This document shows, piece after piece, positions 16,496 through 24,757 of a stretch of DNA of 64,000 bases (the first letter of the stretch is position 1; each line of letters opens with the position of its first letter). The stretch covers positions 186,001-250,000 of the forward strand of contig CAVWOM010000018.1 of the NCBI GenBank assembly GCA_963756575.1, given 5' to 3'. Both the position numbers and the translations under genes were made by a program. The notes beneath the pieces are model-generated. The model was not told the DNA's origin. It did no database searches and saw only the letters and a list, made by a program, of their open reading frames with translations. This DNA is from Palsa-504 sp963756575. GTDB taxonomy: Bacteria > Actinomycetota > Actinomycetes > Streptosporangiales > Streptosporangiaceae.

Positions 16496-18274
16496 GTGAC
16501 GACGTCCATCTCGCCCCGCGCGCTCACCCTGGCCGCCTCGATCGGCTGGCGGCACGTGACCGCGGACCCGGTCCGGGCGCTCCTGCTGGCCTGGCGGGTG
16601 CTGCCGGGCCCGCTGCGCGGCTGGCTCAGGCTCGCCGGGCCGTACGGCCGCGCGGCGGTGCTGTGGGGCACCGGGGACGGGCCCGCGGCGCTGGCCGCCC
16701 TGGCCCGCTCGCCCCGCCGCCAGGCGGCCTTCGCCCTGGCCGCCGACCAGCCCGCCGCCGCGGCGGCCGCCCTGGCCCGGCTCCCGGACACCGATCCGTC
16801 CCGCCCCGTCCTGGCTGCCCGCCTGGCCTGGCGCGAAGGCCGCCCCACCGACGCCCTCAAAGCCCTGGACGGTGCCCGCGGCCGTCAGGCCCGCCGCCTG
16901 CGCGGCGCCCTCACCCCCCAGCCCTCCCTCCTCCCCACGCCCCCCGCCGCCAGCTCCATGATCGTGGACAGTTTCGGGCGCTATGTGACGCAAACTGTCC
17001 GCGATCATGAAGCAGGCCGGGTCCGGGGCGGGGCGGGGCGGGGGGTGCCGGGGCGGGTGCTGCACCTGGTCTCGGACGCGCTGCCGTCGGTGAGCGCCGG
17101 GTACACGATCAGGACGCACGAGATCGTGCTGGCCCAGCGGGCGGCGGGGCTCGAGCCGCACGTGGCGACCAGGGCCGGGTTCCCGGTGACGCAGGGCCGC
17201 CTCGACGGCCGCCGCCTGGTCACGGTGGACGGCGTGCCGTATCACCGGCTGCTGCCCTGGCTGCTGCCCGGCCACGGGGACGCCGACCCGAAACTGGCCG
17301 CCCTGAGCGAGAAGCTGGCCGCCGCACTGACGGAAGGGGTCAAGCCCGCGGTGCTGCACGCCGCGAGCAACTTCGCCAACGCCAGGCTCGCCCTCGCCCT
17401 CGGCCGGCGGTACGGCCTGCCGGTGGTGTACGAGGTGCGCGGCTTCTGGGAGGACACCTGGCTGTCCCGGCACCCGGACGGCGCCCGCCTGTCCGGCAGC
17501 GAGCTCTACCAGCGCAACCGCGCCGTGGAGACCCAGTGCATGCTGGCCGCCGACCTGGTGGTGACACTCGGCGAGGCCATGCGGGAGGAGATCGAAGCCC
17601 GCGGCGTACCCGCGGAGAAGATCCTCATCGTGCCCAACGCGGTCGCCGAGGACTTCCTGACCCCGCTGCCCGGCGCCGGGAACCTCCGCGCCGAACTCGG
17701 CATCGAACCCGATGAGTACGTCGTCGGCGAAGTCTCCAGCCTGGTCAAGCACGAGGGCATCGGCACGCTGCTCGAGGCCACTGCCATTCTGCGCGCCCGC
17801 GGCGTGCCGGCCCGGGCGCTGATCGTCGGCGACGGCCCCGAACGCGCCGCGCTGCGGCGCCAGGCGGCCGCGGCCGGCCTGGCGCGGGCGGCCGTCTTCA
17901 CCGGCCGCGTGCCCGCGGCGCAAGTACGCCAATTCCACGCGCTCCTCGATATTTTCGTCGTTCCGCGCACCCCAGACCGGGTTTGTCAGCTCGTAACCCC
18001 GTTGAAGCCCGTAGAGGCGATGGCGAGCGGATTGTGCGTGGTCACTAGTGAAGTGAAAGCACTCACTGAAATCGTCAAACATGAAGTGACGGGGATGCAA
18101 ACAATACCGCAAGATCCGGTGTCACTGGCCGACTGCCTGGAACTCCTCATTTACAGTCCGGATATCCGCAGAAAACTCGGAGACAACGCCCGTGAATGGG
18201 TGTCCAGGGATCGTACCTGGGCGCTTAATGCGGCGCGGTATAAGGACGCGTACGCGCGTCTGGGGGCGATCTGA
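16496..18274 (+). CDS. Glycosyltransferase family 4 with Ala/Pro-rich N-terminal extension
   Basis: About 592 residues. The first 150 are an Ala/Arg/Pro-rich helical region, and then there is an odd stretch around residues 154-172 encoded by a hairpin element. The GT-B enzyme begins near residue 185 (GRVLHLVSDALPSVSAGYTIRTH), with VVYEVRGFWEDTWLS, IVPNAVAEDF, a VGEVSSLVKHEGIGTL nucleotide-binding strand, GDGPERAALRRQ, and the KPVEAMASGLCVVTSEV loop of GT4 enzymes. The last 100 codons are noticeably less GC-rich than the rest. GTG start. It opens the rightward operon, 13 bases before the WecC-type gene. Confidence 0.85.
   Translation: MTTSISPRALTLAASIGWRHVTADPVRALLLAWRVLPGPLRGWLRLAGPYGRAAVLWGTGDGPAALAALARSPRRQAAFALAADQPAAAAAALARLPDTDPSRPVLAARLAWREGRPTDALKALDGARGRQARRLRGALTPQPSLLPTPPAASSMIVDSFGRYVTQTVRDHEAGRVRGGAGRGVPGRVLHLVSDALPSVSAGYTIRTHEIVLAQRAAGLEPHVATRAGFPVTQGRLDGRRLVTVDGVPYHRLLPWLLPGHGDADPKLAALSEKLAAALTEGVKPAVLHAASNFANARLALALGRRYGLPVVYEVRGFWEDTWLSRHPDGARLSGSELYQRNRAVETQCMLAADLVVTLGEAMREEIEARGVPAEKILIVPNAVAEDFLTPLPGAGNLRAELGIEPDEYVVGEVSSLVKHEGIGTLLEATAILRARGVPARALIVGDGPERAALRRQAAAAGLARAAVFTGRVPAAQVRQFHALLDIFVVPRTPDRVCQLVTPLKPVEAMASGLCVVTSEVKALTEIVKHEVTGMQTIPQDPVSLADCLELLIYSPDIRRKLGDNAREWVSRDRTWALNAARYKDAYARLGAI
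16957..17009. repeat. 18-bp inverted repeat element inside a coding sequence
   Basis: CATGATCGTGGACAGTTT (16957-16974) faces AAACTGTCCGCGATCATG (16992-17009), complementary at 17 of 18 positions, around a 17-base loop. It lies in frame within the glycosyltransferase gene, between the Ala/Pro-rich leader and the catalytic domain. Its lower GC content than the flanks marks it as an inserted, REP- or MITE-like element. Confidence 0.75.
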
Positions 18275-18287
18275 AGGTTGAGGTGAC

Positions 18288-19553
18288 ATGCCGGCGCAGG
18301 ACGTACTGGTCATCGGGCTCGGCTACGTCGGCTTGCCGCTGGCCGTCCAGGCCGCCCGGGCCGGGTTCGGGGTTACCGGGTTTGACACCAGTGCCGTGAT
18401 CACGGAAGGCCTGAACGCGGGGCGGTCCCACGTGGACGACGTCACCGCGGACGAGGTCGCGGCGGCGCGGGCCCAGGGTTTCCTGGCCACGGCGGACGAG
18501 GCCGGGATCGGCCCGCGGGACGTGATCGTGATCTGCGTGCCGACACCGCTGTCCGAGGCGGACGGGCCCGACCTGAGCGCGGTGCGCGCCGCGGCGCAGA
18601 CCGCGGGGCGGCTGCTGCGGCCGGGCACGCTGGTCTCGCTGGAGTCGACCACCTACCCGGGCACCACCGACGAGATCATCCGGCCGCTGCTGGAGAAGGC
18701 GTCCGGGCTGGCCGCGGGGGTGGACTTCGCCCTGGTCTTCTCCCCGGAGCGGATCGACCCCGGGAACCCCGAGTACGGCCTGGTGAACACGCCGAAGATC
18801 GTCGGCGGCGTCACCCCGGCCTGCGCCGAGGCCGGCGCGGCGTTCTACGGCCGGATCTGCGAGCAGGTGGTCCGGGCTGCCTCCGCGCGGGAGGCCGAGA
18901 TGGCCAAGCTGCTGGAGAACACCTACCGGCACGTGAACATCGCCCTGGTCAACGAGATGGCGATCTTCTGCCGGGAGCTGGACATCGACCTGCACGACGC
19001 GATCCGGTGCGCGGCGACCAAGCCGTTCGGGTTCCAGCCGTTCTACCCCGGGCCCGGCGTCGGCGGCCACTGCATCCCCATCGACCCCAACTACCTGTCT
19101 TATAAGGTCCGCACGCTGGGCTACCCGTTCCGGTTCGTCGAGCTGGCCCAGGAGATCAACTCCCGGATGCCGGGTTACGTCACCGAACGGGCCGCCGAGC
19201 TGCTCAACCGCGGCGGCCGGGCGGTCAACGGGGCCCGGGTGCTGCTGCTCGGCGTGACCTACAAGAAGGACATCGCCGACCAGCGCGAGACCCCGGCCCG
19301 GCCGATCGCGCGCAAGCTGCGCGCCCGCGGCGCCGCCGTCGCCTACCACGACCCCTACGTGCCGGCCTGGCAGGTCGACGGCCAGGACATTCCCCGCGCC
19401 GCCGAACTGGAGGCCGCGGTGACCGCCGCCGACCTGGTCATCTTGCTCCAGGCTCACCAGGACTACGACCTGGCCGAGATCGCCGCCACCGCCCGGCTGC
19501 TGCTCGACACCCGCGGCGCCGTCCCCGCGGCATCCCACGTCGAAACGCTCTGA
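18288..19553 (+). CDS. wecC: UDP-N-acetyl-D-mannosamine/glucosamine 6-dehydrogenase (WecC/WbpA type)
   Basis: A 421-residue nucleotide-sugar dehydrogenase that oxidises C6 of UDP-HexNAc to the uronic acid with two NAD+. Signatures: GLGYVGLPLAVQAA (residues 8-21) for NAD, PTPLSEADGPDLS, ESTTYPGTT, SPERIDPGNP, NTPKIVGG, KLLENTYRHVNIALVNE and the catalytic Cys in GPGVGGHCIPIDP (about 262). A C-terminal GVTYKKDIADQRETPA follows. The SPERIDPGN and NTPKI words favour the WecC/WbpA subgroup over UDP-glucose dehydrogenase. Beside wecB the likely product is UDP-ManNAcA, although UDP-GlcNAcA is possible. GAGGTG upstream of ATG. Confidence 0.87.
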   Translation: MPAQDVLVIGLGYVGLPLAVQAARAGFGVTGFDTSAVITEGLNAGRSHVDDVTADEVAAARAQGFLATADEAGIGPRDVIVICVPTPLSEADGPDLSAVRAAAQTAGRLLRPGTLVSLESTTYPGTTDEIIRPLLEKASGLAAGVDFALVFSPERIDPGNPEYGLVNTPKIVGGVTPACAEAGAAFYGRICEQVVRAASAREAEMAKLLENTYRHVNIALVNEMAIFCRELDIDLHDAIRCAATKPFGFQPFYPGPGVGGHCIPIDPNYLSYKVRTLGYPFRFVELAQEINSRMPGYVTERAAELLNRGGRAVNGARVLLLGVTYKKDIADQRETPARPIARKLRARGAAVAYHDPYVPAWQVDGQDIPRAAELEAAVTAADLVILLQAHQDYDLAEIAATARLLLDTRGAVPAASHVETL

Positions 19554-19571
19554 CCAGGCCTGGAGGGCACG

Positions 19572-20687
19572 ATGCGGGTCGTGGTGTGCACGATCGTCCA
19601 TCATCCCGCGGACGCGCGTATCTACCACCGGCAGATACGAGCCCTGCTCGACGCCGGGCACGAGGTCACCTACATCGCGCCGGTAGGCCTCGCCGGTTTT
19701 CATCCCGAACGGGCTGGGCTCTCCCTTCAGCTCACGGCGGTTCCGCGCGCTTCCGGACGACGCCGGGCCGGGGCGATCATGGCCGCGCGTTCGGCTCTCG
19801 CTGGTCATGCCATGGGCGCTGACCTGCTGCTTGTCCACGACCCGGAGCTGCTGCTGGCCCTGCCGCCGCGGCGCCGGCGACCGCCGGTGATCTGGGACGT
19901 GCACGAGGACACCGCCGCCGCGCTCAGCACCAAGCCCTGGCTGCCGCGCCCGCTGCGGCCGCCCGTGGCCGTGGCGGTGCACGCGGCGGAGCGGATGGCC
20001 GAGCGGTACCTGCACCTGATCCTGGCCGAGCGCGGCTACGTCACCCGGTTCGCCCGCCGGCACCCGGTGGTGCCGAACACCACCTACGTACCGGACGTCC
20101 CGGCGCCCCCCGGCGGTGACCGGCGGGTGGTGTACGTGGGGCACCTGTCGCCGGACCGCGGCAGCACCGAGATGGTCGAGCTGGCCCGGCGGCTGCGGCC
20201 GCACGGCATCACGGTGGAGCTGATCGGAGCGGCCGACGCGCGCGCCCGGGCGCAGCTCGAGCCGGCCCAGGCGGCCGGGCTGCTGCGCTGGCCCGGTTTC
20301 GTGCCGAACGACCAGGCCATGCCGATGCTGGACGGGGCGCTCGCGGGCCTGTCGCTGCTGCACGACGAGCCGAACTTCCGGCACTCGATGCCGACCAAGG
20401 TGGTGGAGTACATGGCCCGCGGCGTGCCGGTGGTGACCACCCCGCTGCCCGCCGCGGCCGAGCTCGCCCGGGGCCATCAATGCGGTTTCGTGGTGCCGTT
20501 CGGGAACGTGGACGCGGCGGCGGAAGCGGTGCTGGAACTGGACCGGGATATCTCGCTGCGGACCGCGATGGGGCGCCGTGGTCATGAGGCCGCCTTTTCC
20601 TCGCTAGGCTGGCCGTCAGATGCCAGGGAATTCGTCACCCAGCTGGAATCGTGGGCAAAGTCCGGAAACGGAATCGCAACGCCATGA
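19572..20687 (+). CDS. Glycosyltransferase family 4 protein
   Basis: A 371-residue GT-B enzyme. N-terminal domain: HHPADARIYHRQIRALLDAGHEV style opening (first 20 residues are family-typical), DLLLVHDPELLLAL (about 83) and WDVHEDTAAAL (about 111). C-terminal domain: RVVYVGHLSPDRGSTEMV (about 184), ELIGAADARAR, and the donor loop HSMPTKVVEYMARGVPVVTTP (start near 272). Matches actinobacterial GT4 enzymes of surface glycan clusters. ATG preceded by GGAGGG. It lies 18 bases after wecC, and its stop codon falls inside a repeat element shared with the next gene's start. Confidence 0.85.
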   Translation: MRVVVCTIVHHPADARIYHRQIRALLDAGHEVTYIAPVGLAGFHPERAGLSLQLTAVPRASGRRRAGAIMAARSALAGHAMGADLLLVHDPELLLALPPRRRRPPVIWDVHEDTAAALSTKPWLPRPLRPPVAVAVHAAERMAERYLHLILAERGYVTRFARRHPVVPNTTYVPDVPAPPGGDRRVVYVGHLSPDRGSTEMVELARRLRPHGITVELIGAADARARAQLEPAQAAGLLRWPGFVPNDQAMPMLDGALAGLSLLHDEPNFRHSMPTKVVEYMARGVPVVTTPLPAAAELARGHQCGFVVPFGNVDAAAEAVLELDRDISLRTAMGRRGHEAAFSSLGWPSDAREFVTQLESWAKSGNGIATP

Positions 20688-20740
20688 AACCGGACTTCCA
20701 GTGCGCTGGAACGCCATGAAACTCGGGTTCCATAACGTCC
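20678..20740. repeat. Hairpin repeat family, copy A (spans a stop/start junction)
   Basis: A region with two direct copies of AACGCCATGAAAC (20678-20690 and 20710-20722) that also folds as an imperfect inverted repeat ending in ATAACGT. It is related to the sequences at 55798-55857 and 61768-61826. The first copy contains the TGA of the upstream glycosyltransferase; the second contains the ATG used for the next gene. Confidence 0.6.
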
Positions 20741-22272
20741 GGAGAATTCACCTTCCGTTCGTCTTGCCTTTTCCTTTCATTGTCGCGCTGGCGGCCGGGG
20801 CGGCTTTGCGCTTGGTGGCCATGGCCGGTTATCCGGGCGCGCTGTGGTTCGCCGGCGATTCCTACGTCTACCTGGGCGCCGCGCTGCGGTTGCAGCCGAA
20901 CCTGTCCAAGACGACCGGCTACTCCCTGTTCCTGCACGCCCTCGAGCCGTCCCACAGCCTGACGCTGGTGGCCGGGCTGCAGCACCTGATGGGCCTGGCC
21001 GTCGCGGTCATGATCTACCTGCTGCTGCGGCGCAGCGGGGTGTCCGGGCGCTGGGCCACGATCGCGACGCTGCCCGTGCTGCTGGACGGGTTCGTGATCG
21101 AGGACGAGCACATGGTGATGGCCGAGGCCCTGTTCACCTTCCTGGTCATGCTGTCCATGCTGCTGATCCTCTGGCGTTCGCGGATCGCGTGGCCGGTCGC
21201 GCTGCTGGCGGGCCTGCTGGCCGGCTACGCCGTTACCGTGCGCAGCGAGGGCCTGCCGGTGCTCGTCATGTTCCCCGTGGTGCTGCTCGTGCGCGGCCTG
21301 CGCCAGGACGGGGGCTGGGCCTGGCGGAACTGGCGCGCCTGGCTGGCGGCCGCGGCGATGGCCGTCGGCTGCGCGGTGCCCGTCGCGGGTTACGTGGTGT
21401 GGTTCCACTCCTGGTGGGGGTCGTACACGCTGAGCAATTCCGAGGGCTTCTACCTGTGGGGCCGGGTCTCCTCGTTCGCCGAGTGCGCCACGGTCAAGCC
21501 GCCCGCCAGCGAGCGGGCCATCTGCCCGTCCGGAGCGCCGTCCAGCCGGACCCCGCCCGGTGATTACATCTGGCACGCGCCGCAGGTGCACCACATGGCC
21601 AACGGCGGCCCGGTGACCGCGGCCAACGACGCGCTGCTGCGCGACTTCGCCATCCGCGCGGTCGAGGCGCAGCCGCTCGGCTACCTGCACGCGGTGCTCG
21701 GCGGCCTGGCGCTCTCGGTGGAGTGGCCGCGCCACCCCTACCCGGACCCCGGCACCACGTACCTGTACTACTTTCACCTGGCGCCGTGGAAGATCCCGGC
21801 CGACCACTCCTGGGTCAAGGGCGGTACCGCGTACGCCGACGCCGCGCAGTACGGGCACGCCACCCCGAGCCGCGCGGTCCGGCCGGTGGCGATCCTGATC
21901 GACGGGTACGAGCGGGTCGTCTACACCTACGGTCCGCTGTTCGGCCTGATCATGATCGCCGGCCTCGGCGGGGTGGTGCGCCTGCGCGGGCTGCGTTCCC
22001 GTTCACCGAGGCTGGCCTGGTCTCCCCGGGCGGGCAGCATGCTGCCCTGGTCCACCGCGGTCGTGCTGCTCGTGTTCCCGATCGCGGTCGCCGACTTCGA
22101 CTACCGCTACCTCCTCCCGGTCCTGCCGTTCGCCTGCCTGGCCGCGGGCCTCGCCTTCGCCCCCGCCCGGACCCCGGCCGCCCCGCCCGAGCCAGCCTCC
22201 GAACCGCGGGAACCAGCCTCCGGACAGCACGACGCCGGCCTCACAAGCCAGTCACCGCGCCAAGCCAGCTAG
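20716..22272 (+). CDS. Polytopic membrane glycosyltransferase-like protein (GT39/ArnT-like)
   Basis: About 518 residues with 10-12 hydrophobic helices. The first loop holds FAGDSYVYLGAALRL (about residue 45), with an acidic pair where lipid-linked-sugar-dependent GT39/GT-C enzymes have catalytic acids, and there is a large extracytoplasmic region near 240-390 rich in Trp, Tyr and His. The end carries a VADFDYRYLLPVLPFACLA helix pair typical of such proteins. It probably transfers a sugar from a polyprenyl carrier outside the membrane. The ATG at 20716 lies in a repeat element and has only a weak GGA upstream; the open frame extends further 5' without better starts. Confidence 0.7.
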   Translation: MKLGFHNVRRIHLPFVLPFPFIVALAAGAALRLVAMAGYPGALWFAGDSYVYLGAALRLQPNLSKTTGYSLFLHALEPSHSLTLVAGLQHLMGLAVAVMIYLLLRRSGVSGRWATIATLPVLLDGFVIEDEHMVMAEALFTFLVMLSMLLILWRSRIAWPVALLAGLLAGYAVTVRSEGLPVLVMFPVVLLVRGLRQDGGWAWRNWRAWLAAAAMAVGCAVPVAGYVVWFHSWWGSYTLSNSEGFYLWGRVSSFAECATVKPPASERAICPSGAPSSRTPPGDYIWHAPQVHHMANGGPVTAANDALLRDFAIRAVEAQPLGYLHAVLGGLALSVEWPRHPYPDPGTTYLYYFHLAPWKIPADHSWVKGGTAYADAAQYGHATPSRAVRPVAILIDGYERVVYTYGPLFGLIMIAGLGGVVRLRGLRSRSPRLAWSPRAGSMLPWSTAVVLLVFPIAVADFDYRYLLPVLPFACLAAGLAFAPARTPAAPPEPASEPREPASGQHDAGLTSQSPRQAS

Positions 22273-22381
22273 ATCACCGGCCCACGGTCCGGCTCCGTAT
22301 CCCCACGGCTCCCGTCCGCCCCTGGCCCGTTCTCGTCGGCCTGGAAGCACCATCTCCCGGTACGATGCGAGTGAGTTTTCG

Positions 22382-22434
22382 ATGATCGCGAAGGGATATG
22401 CCCCCAGTTCGGGGATAGATTCCTTCGTGATCAT
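22382..22434. repeat. 53-bp imperfect hairpin element upstream of the YcaQ-like gene
   Basis: ATGATCGCGAAGGGAT (from 22382) faces ATTCCTTCGTGATCAT (ending 22434), with two mismatches in 16, and the inside pairs further through CCCC (22401-22404) and GGGG (22411-22414). It shares the ATGATCGyG outer word with the element at 16957-17009. It lies in the 207-base gap between two co-oriented genes and could also terminate the glycan operon. Confidence 0.65.
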
Positions 22435-22479
22435 GGGCAGTTGGCCACCGGACCTGAAGATGGACCTTGGAGAACGCGG

Positions 22480-23658
22480 ATGGCGGATGAGCTTCGGCTG
22501 AGCCTGGGGGAGGCGCGGCGGCTGGCCGTCCGGAGCCAGCACCTGGCCGGACCCGAGCCGGCCACCGGCCTCGACGGGCTGCGGCAGGTGCTGCGCGGGC
22601 TGCGGGTGCTGCAACTCGACCCGGTCAACGTGGTGGCGCGCAGCCACCTGCTCGTGTTGTGGAGCAGGCTCGGTGCCTTCGACCGGGCCGACCTGGACAC
22701 GCTGCTGTGGCGCGAGCGCTGGCTGTTCGAGTACTGGGCGCACGCCGCCTCGATCGTGCTGACCGAGGACTACCCGATCCACCGCCTGATGATGCGGCGG
22801 TACGGGATCAGCGCCACGAACTCGCCGCTGCGCGACTGGATGACGGCGAACGACGATTTCCGCCGCCATGTCCTGGCCCGGCTGCGGGAGGACGGCCCGC
22901 TGCCCGGCGCCGCCATCGAGGACCGCGCCGCGGTGAGCTGGACCTCCACCGGCTGGACCAACGGCCGGAACGTCGAGCGGATGCTCGACACCTTGTGGAA
23001 GCAGGGCGTGGTCACGGTCGCGGGCCGAGACGGGCTGCGCCGGCTCTGGGGCCTGGCCGAATTCCCCCAGGTAGCGGACCTGCCGGAGCCCGAGGCGGTG
23101 ACCCGGGCGGCCGAGCACGCGCTGCGCGCCCTGGGCGTGGCCCGGGCCCGGGACGTCGAGCGGCACTTCACCATCGGCCGGTACCCGGGGCTGGACCTGG
23201 AGCAGGTGCCCTGGGCCCGGCCGGTCCAGGTCGAGGGCGGCGCCGAGCGGTGGTGGGTGCACCGGGATGTGCTCGGCCTGCTCGACGAGGACTGGCGGCC
23301 GCGGACCACGCTGCTGTCCCCGTTCGACAACCTGATCTGCGACCGGGACCGGGCCGAACGGCTGTGGGGCTTCACCTACCGCAACGAGATATACGTCCCC
23401 AAGCACAAGCGCCGGTACGGCTCCTACGTGATGCCGGTGCTGGCCGGGGAGAGGCTGGTCGGCCGGATCGCGCCGCGGATGGACCGCCGCCGGGGCGAGC
23501 TGGTCATCGAGGGGATGTTCGCGGAGGAATCCGCCGCAGCGCCGCCCGAGGATTCGCTGCCGCCGGGATCGGTGGCCGCCGCGATCGGGTCGCTGGCGAC
23601 GTTCGCCGGCGCGACTTCGGTCATGTACTCCGGCGCGACGGCCCTCGGCGTATCCTGA
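22480..23658 (+). CDS. Winged-helix DNA glycosylase-like protein (YcaQ/AlkZ family)
   Basis: About 392 residues of the HTH_42/YcaQ family: bacterial DNA glycosylases that unhook interstrand crosslinks or excise bulky N-alkyl adducts. Three winged-helix units are expected. The catalytic Q-x-D type motif appears as LQLDPVNVVARSHLLVLWSR (Q and D near residues 45-47), with RWLFEYWAHAAS (about 87) and SPFDNLICDRDR (about 283) also typical. Length is normal. ATG chosen with GGAGAACGC 5' to it; a TTG 39 bases earlier is less likely. It ends 4 bases before the RNase P RNA. The adducts it repairs are unknown; several family members give self-resistance to natural products. Confidence 0.83.
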   Translation: MADELRLSLGEARRLAVRSQHLAGPEPATGLDGLRQVLRGLRVLQLDPVNVVARSHLLVLWSRLGAFDRADLDTLLWRERWLFEYWAHAASIVLTEDYPIHRLMMRRYGISATNSPLRDWMTANDDFRRHVLARLREDGPLPGAAIEDRAAVSWTSTGWTNGRNVERMLDTLWKQGVVTVAGRDGLRRLWGLAEFPQVADLPEPEAVTRAAEHALRALGVARARDVERHFTIGRYPGLDLEQVPWARPVQVEGGAERWWVHRDVLGLLDEDWRPRTTLLSPFDNLICDRDRAERLWGFTYRNEIYVPKHKRRYGSYVMPVLAGERLVGRIAPRMDRRRGELVIEGMFAEESAAAPPEDSLPPGSVAAAIGSLATFAGATSVMYSGATALGVS

Positions 23659-23662
23659 GCAC

Positions 23663-24049
23663 GGGTGAGTCGGCCGGGCGGTCGCGCCGGGCGCAAGCCC
23701 GGTGAGGAAGGTCCGGGCTCCATAGGGCAGGGTGGTCGGTAACGCCGACCCGGGGTGACCCGCGGGACAGTGCCACAGAAAACAGACCGCCTCCGCGTGA
23801 GCGGGGGTAAGGGTGAAACGGTGGTGTAAGAGACCACCAGCACCGCAGGTGACTGCGGTGGCTCGGTAAACCCCACCCGGAGCAAGGTCAAGAGGGGAAC
23901 CACGGTTCCCTGCGCGAGCGATTGAGGGCGGCCCGCCCGATGCTTGCGGGTAGACCGCACGAGGCTGCCGGCAACGGCAGTCCCAGATGGATGATCGCCG
24001 CACCGCGCAAGCGGGCGCACAGAACCCGGCCTACAGGCCGGGCTCACCC
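23663..24049 (+). ncRNA. rnpB: RNase P RNA, bacterial class A
   Basis: The catalytic RNA of RNase P, which trims the 5' leader of pre-tRNAs. Conserved words appear in the right order: GAGGAAGGTCCGGGCTCC, CAGGGTGGTCGG, AGTGCCACAGAAA, GTAAGGGTGAAACGGTGG, GTAAACCCCACCCGGAGCAA, AGACCGCACGAGGC, CAGATGGATGATCGCC and ACAGAACCCGGCCTACAGG. The ends pair as helix P1 (GGGTGAG at 23663-23669 with CTCACCC near 24043-24049), which sets the boundaries. Length about 387 fits actinobacterial type A. One deviation is GAGGAAGG where GAGGAAAG is usual. The boundaries may be off by a few bases. Confidence 0.93.
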
Positions 24050-24133
24050 ACCTGTTGCCCCCGTGACCTGCGCCGCAACAATATCCAGCAGGCCACGGGG
24101 CACATTCAGGGCACGGCGGCAGGCATTCTGCTG

Positions 24134-24385
24134 TCAGCCGAGCTGACTGTCGTGTCCTGCGGTCAGCTCGGCAAGCTTGTCGAGTAGCTCGCCAAGCCTG
24201 TAGCGGGTGATGACCGTTTCGCCGTCCGCTGCGGGAATTCGAGCCTGCCACGTGCCGAATCCGCCGTCTCCGATGATCACGTCGGGATTCTTCTCGCGAA
24301 ACCGTCGTAGACGCAGCATCTGACCCAGCTCGTCCTGTCCTGTACCGAGCCCCGGGCCCGTCGGTCGGCCGTGGAAGCCGCTCAC
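24134..24385 (-). CDS. Small hypothetical protein (83 residues)
   Basis: A short protein with a basic N-terminal helix (LGQMLRLRRFREKNPD) followed by a compact region VIIGDGGFGTWQARIPAADG and a C-terminal amphipathic helix RLGELLDKLAELT. No domain that I can name. It resembles small proteins found near Scr1-type regulators in actinomycetes, from memory only. Its GTG start overlaps the stop of the upstream small gene, so the two are translationally coupled. It ends about 85 bases from the 3' end of the RNase P RNA on the opposite strand. Confidence 0.55.
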   Translation of the reverse strand: MSGFHGRPTGPGLGTGQDELGQMLRLRRFREKNPDVIIGDGGFGTWQARIPAADGETVITRYRLGELLDKLAELTAGHDSQLG

Positions 24386-24606
24386 TGAGCATTCTCCTGG
24401 GCGGCGAGGCCGGTGACCTGCCGCGCTCGGTGCCGGTCTAGCGCGAACAGAACTGCGCGCAGGACGACACCGTAATCCCGATGGAAGCGGTGGCCGATAG
24501 CAGCGATCAGTTCCTCGGCTGTCCCAGCCGGATTCTGGTCACGCCAGTCCGCGACGGTGACCCGAGCTCTTGCCAGTTCCGCTGGGCGGTCTTCCCGGAA
24601 TCTCAC
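24382..24606 (-). CDS. Small hypothetical protein (74 residues)
   Basis: A small mostly helical protein: MRFREDRPAELARARVTVAD, then DQNPAGTAEELIAAIGHRFH, then VVLRAVLFALDRHRARQ. Not recognised by name. The pattern resembles short actinobacterial proteins that accompany HTH regulators. It overlaps the next small gene by 4 bases (GTGA) and follows the Scr1-type regulator gene by about 150 bases on the same strand, so all may belong to one accessory module. Confidence 0.55.
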   Translation of the reverse strand: MRFREDRPAELARARVTVADWRDQNPAGTAEELIAAIGHRFHRDYGVVLRAVLFALDRHRARQVTGLAAQENAQ

Positions 24607-24757
24607 TGCTGACCGCCTGAACGATGACCCGCGCTTGTGCTAAGTGCCTTCACTGGCATGGCGACGCCTCACTTATCACCGTGAATCAGTGCTGTCACCG
24701 TCAGCCAACCGGAATCGTTGAGGCGAGTAAACGAACTTGCGGCAACTTGCGAGTCAG

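Noticed and set aside
16481..18112. Long leftward open frame opposite the GT4 gene
   Set aside because: Antisense to a gene with full GT4 motifs; low-complexity translation.
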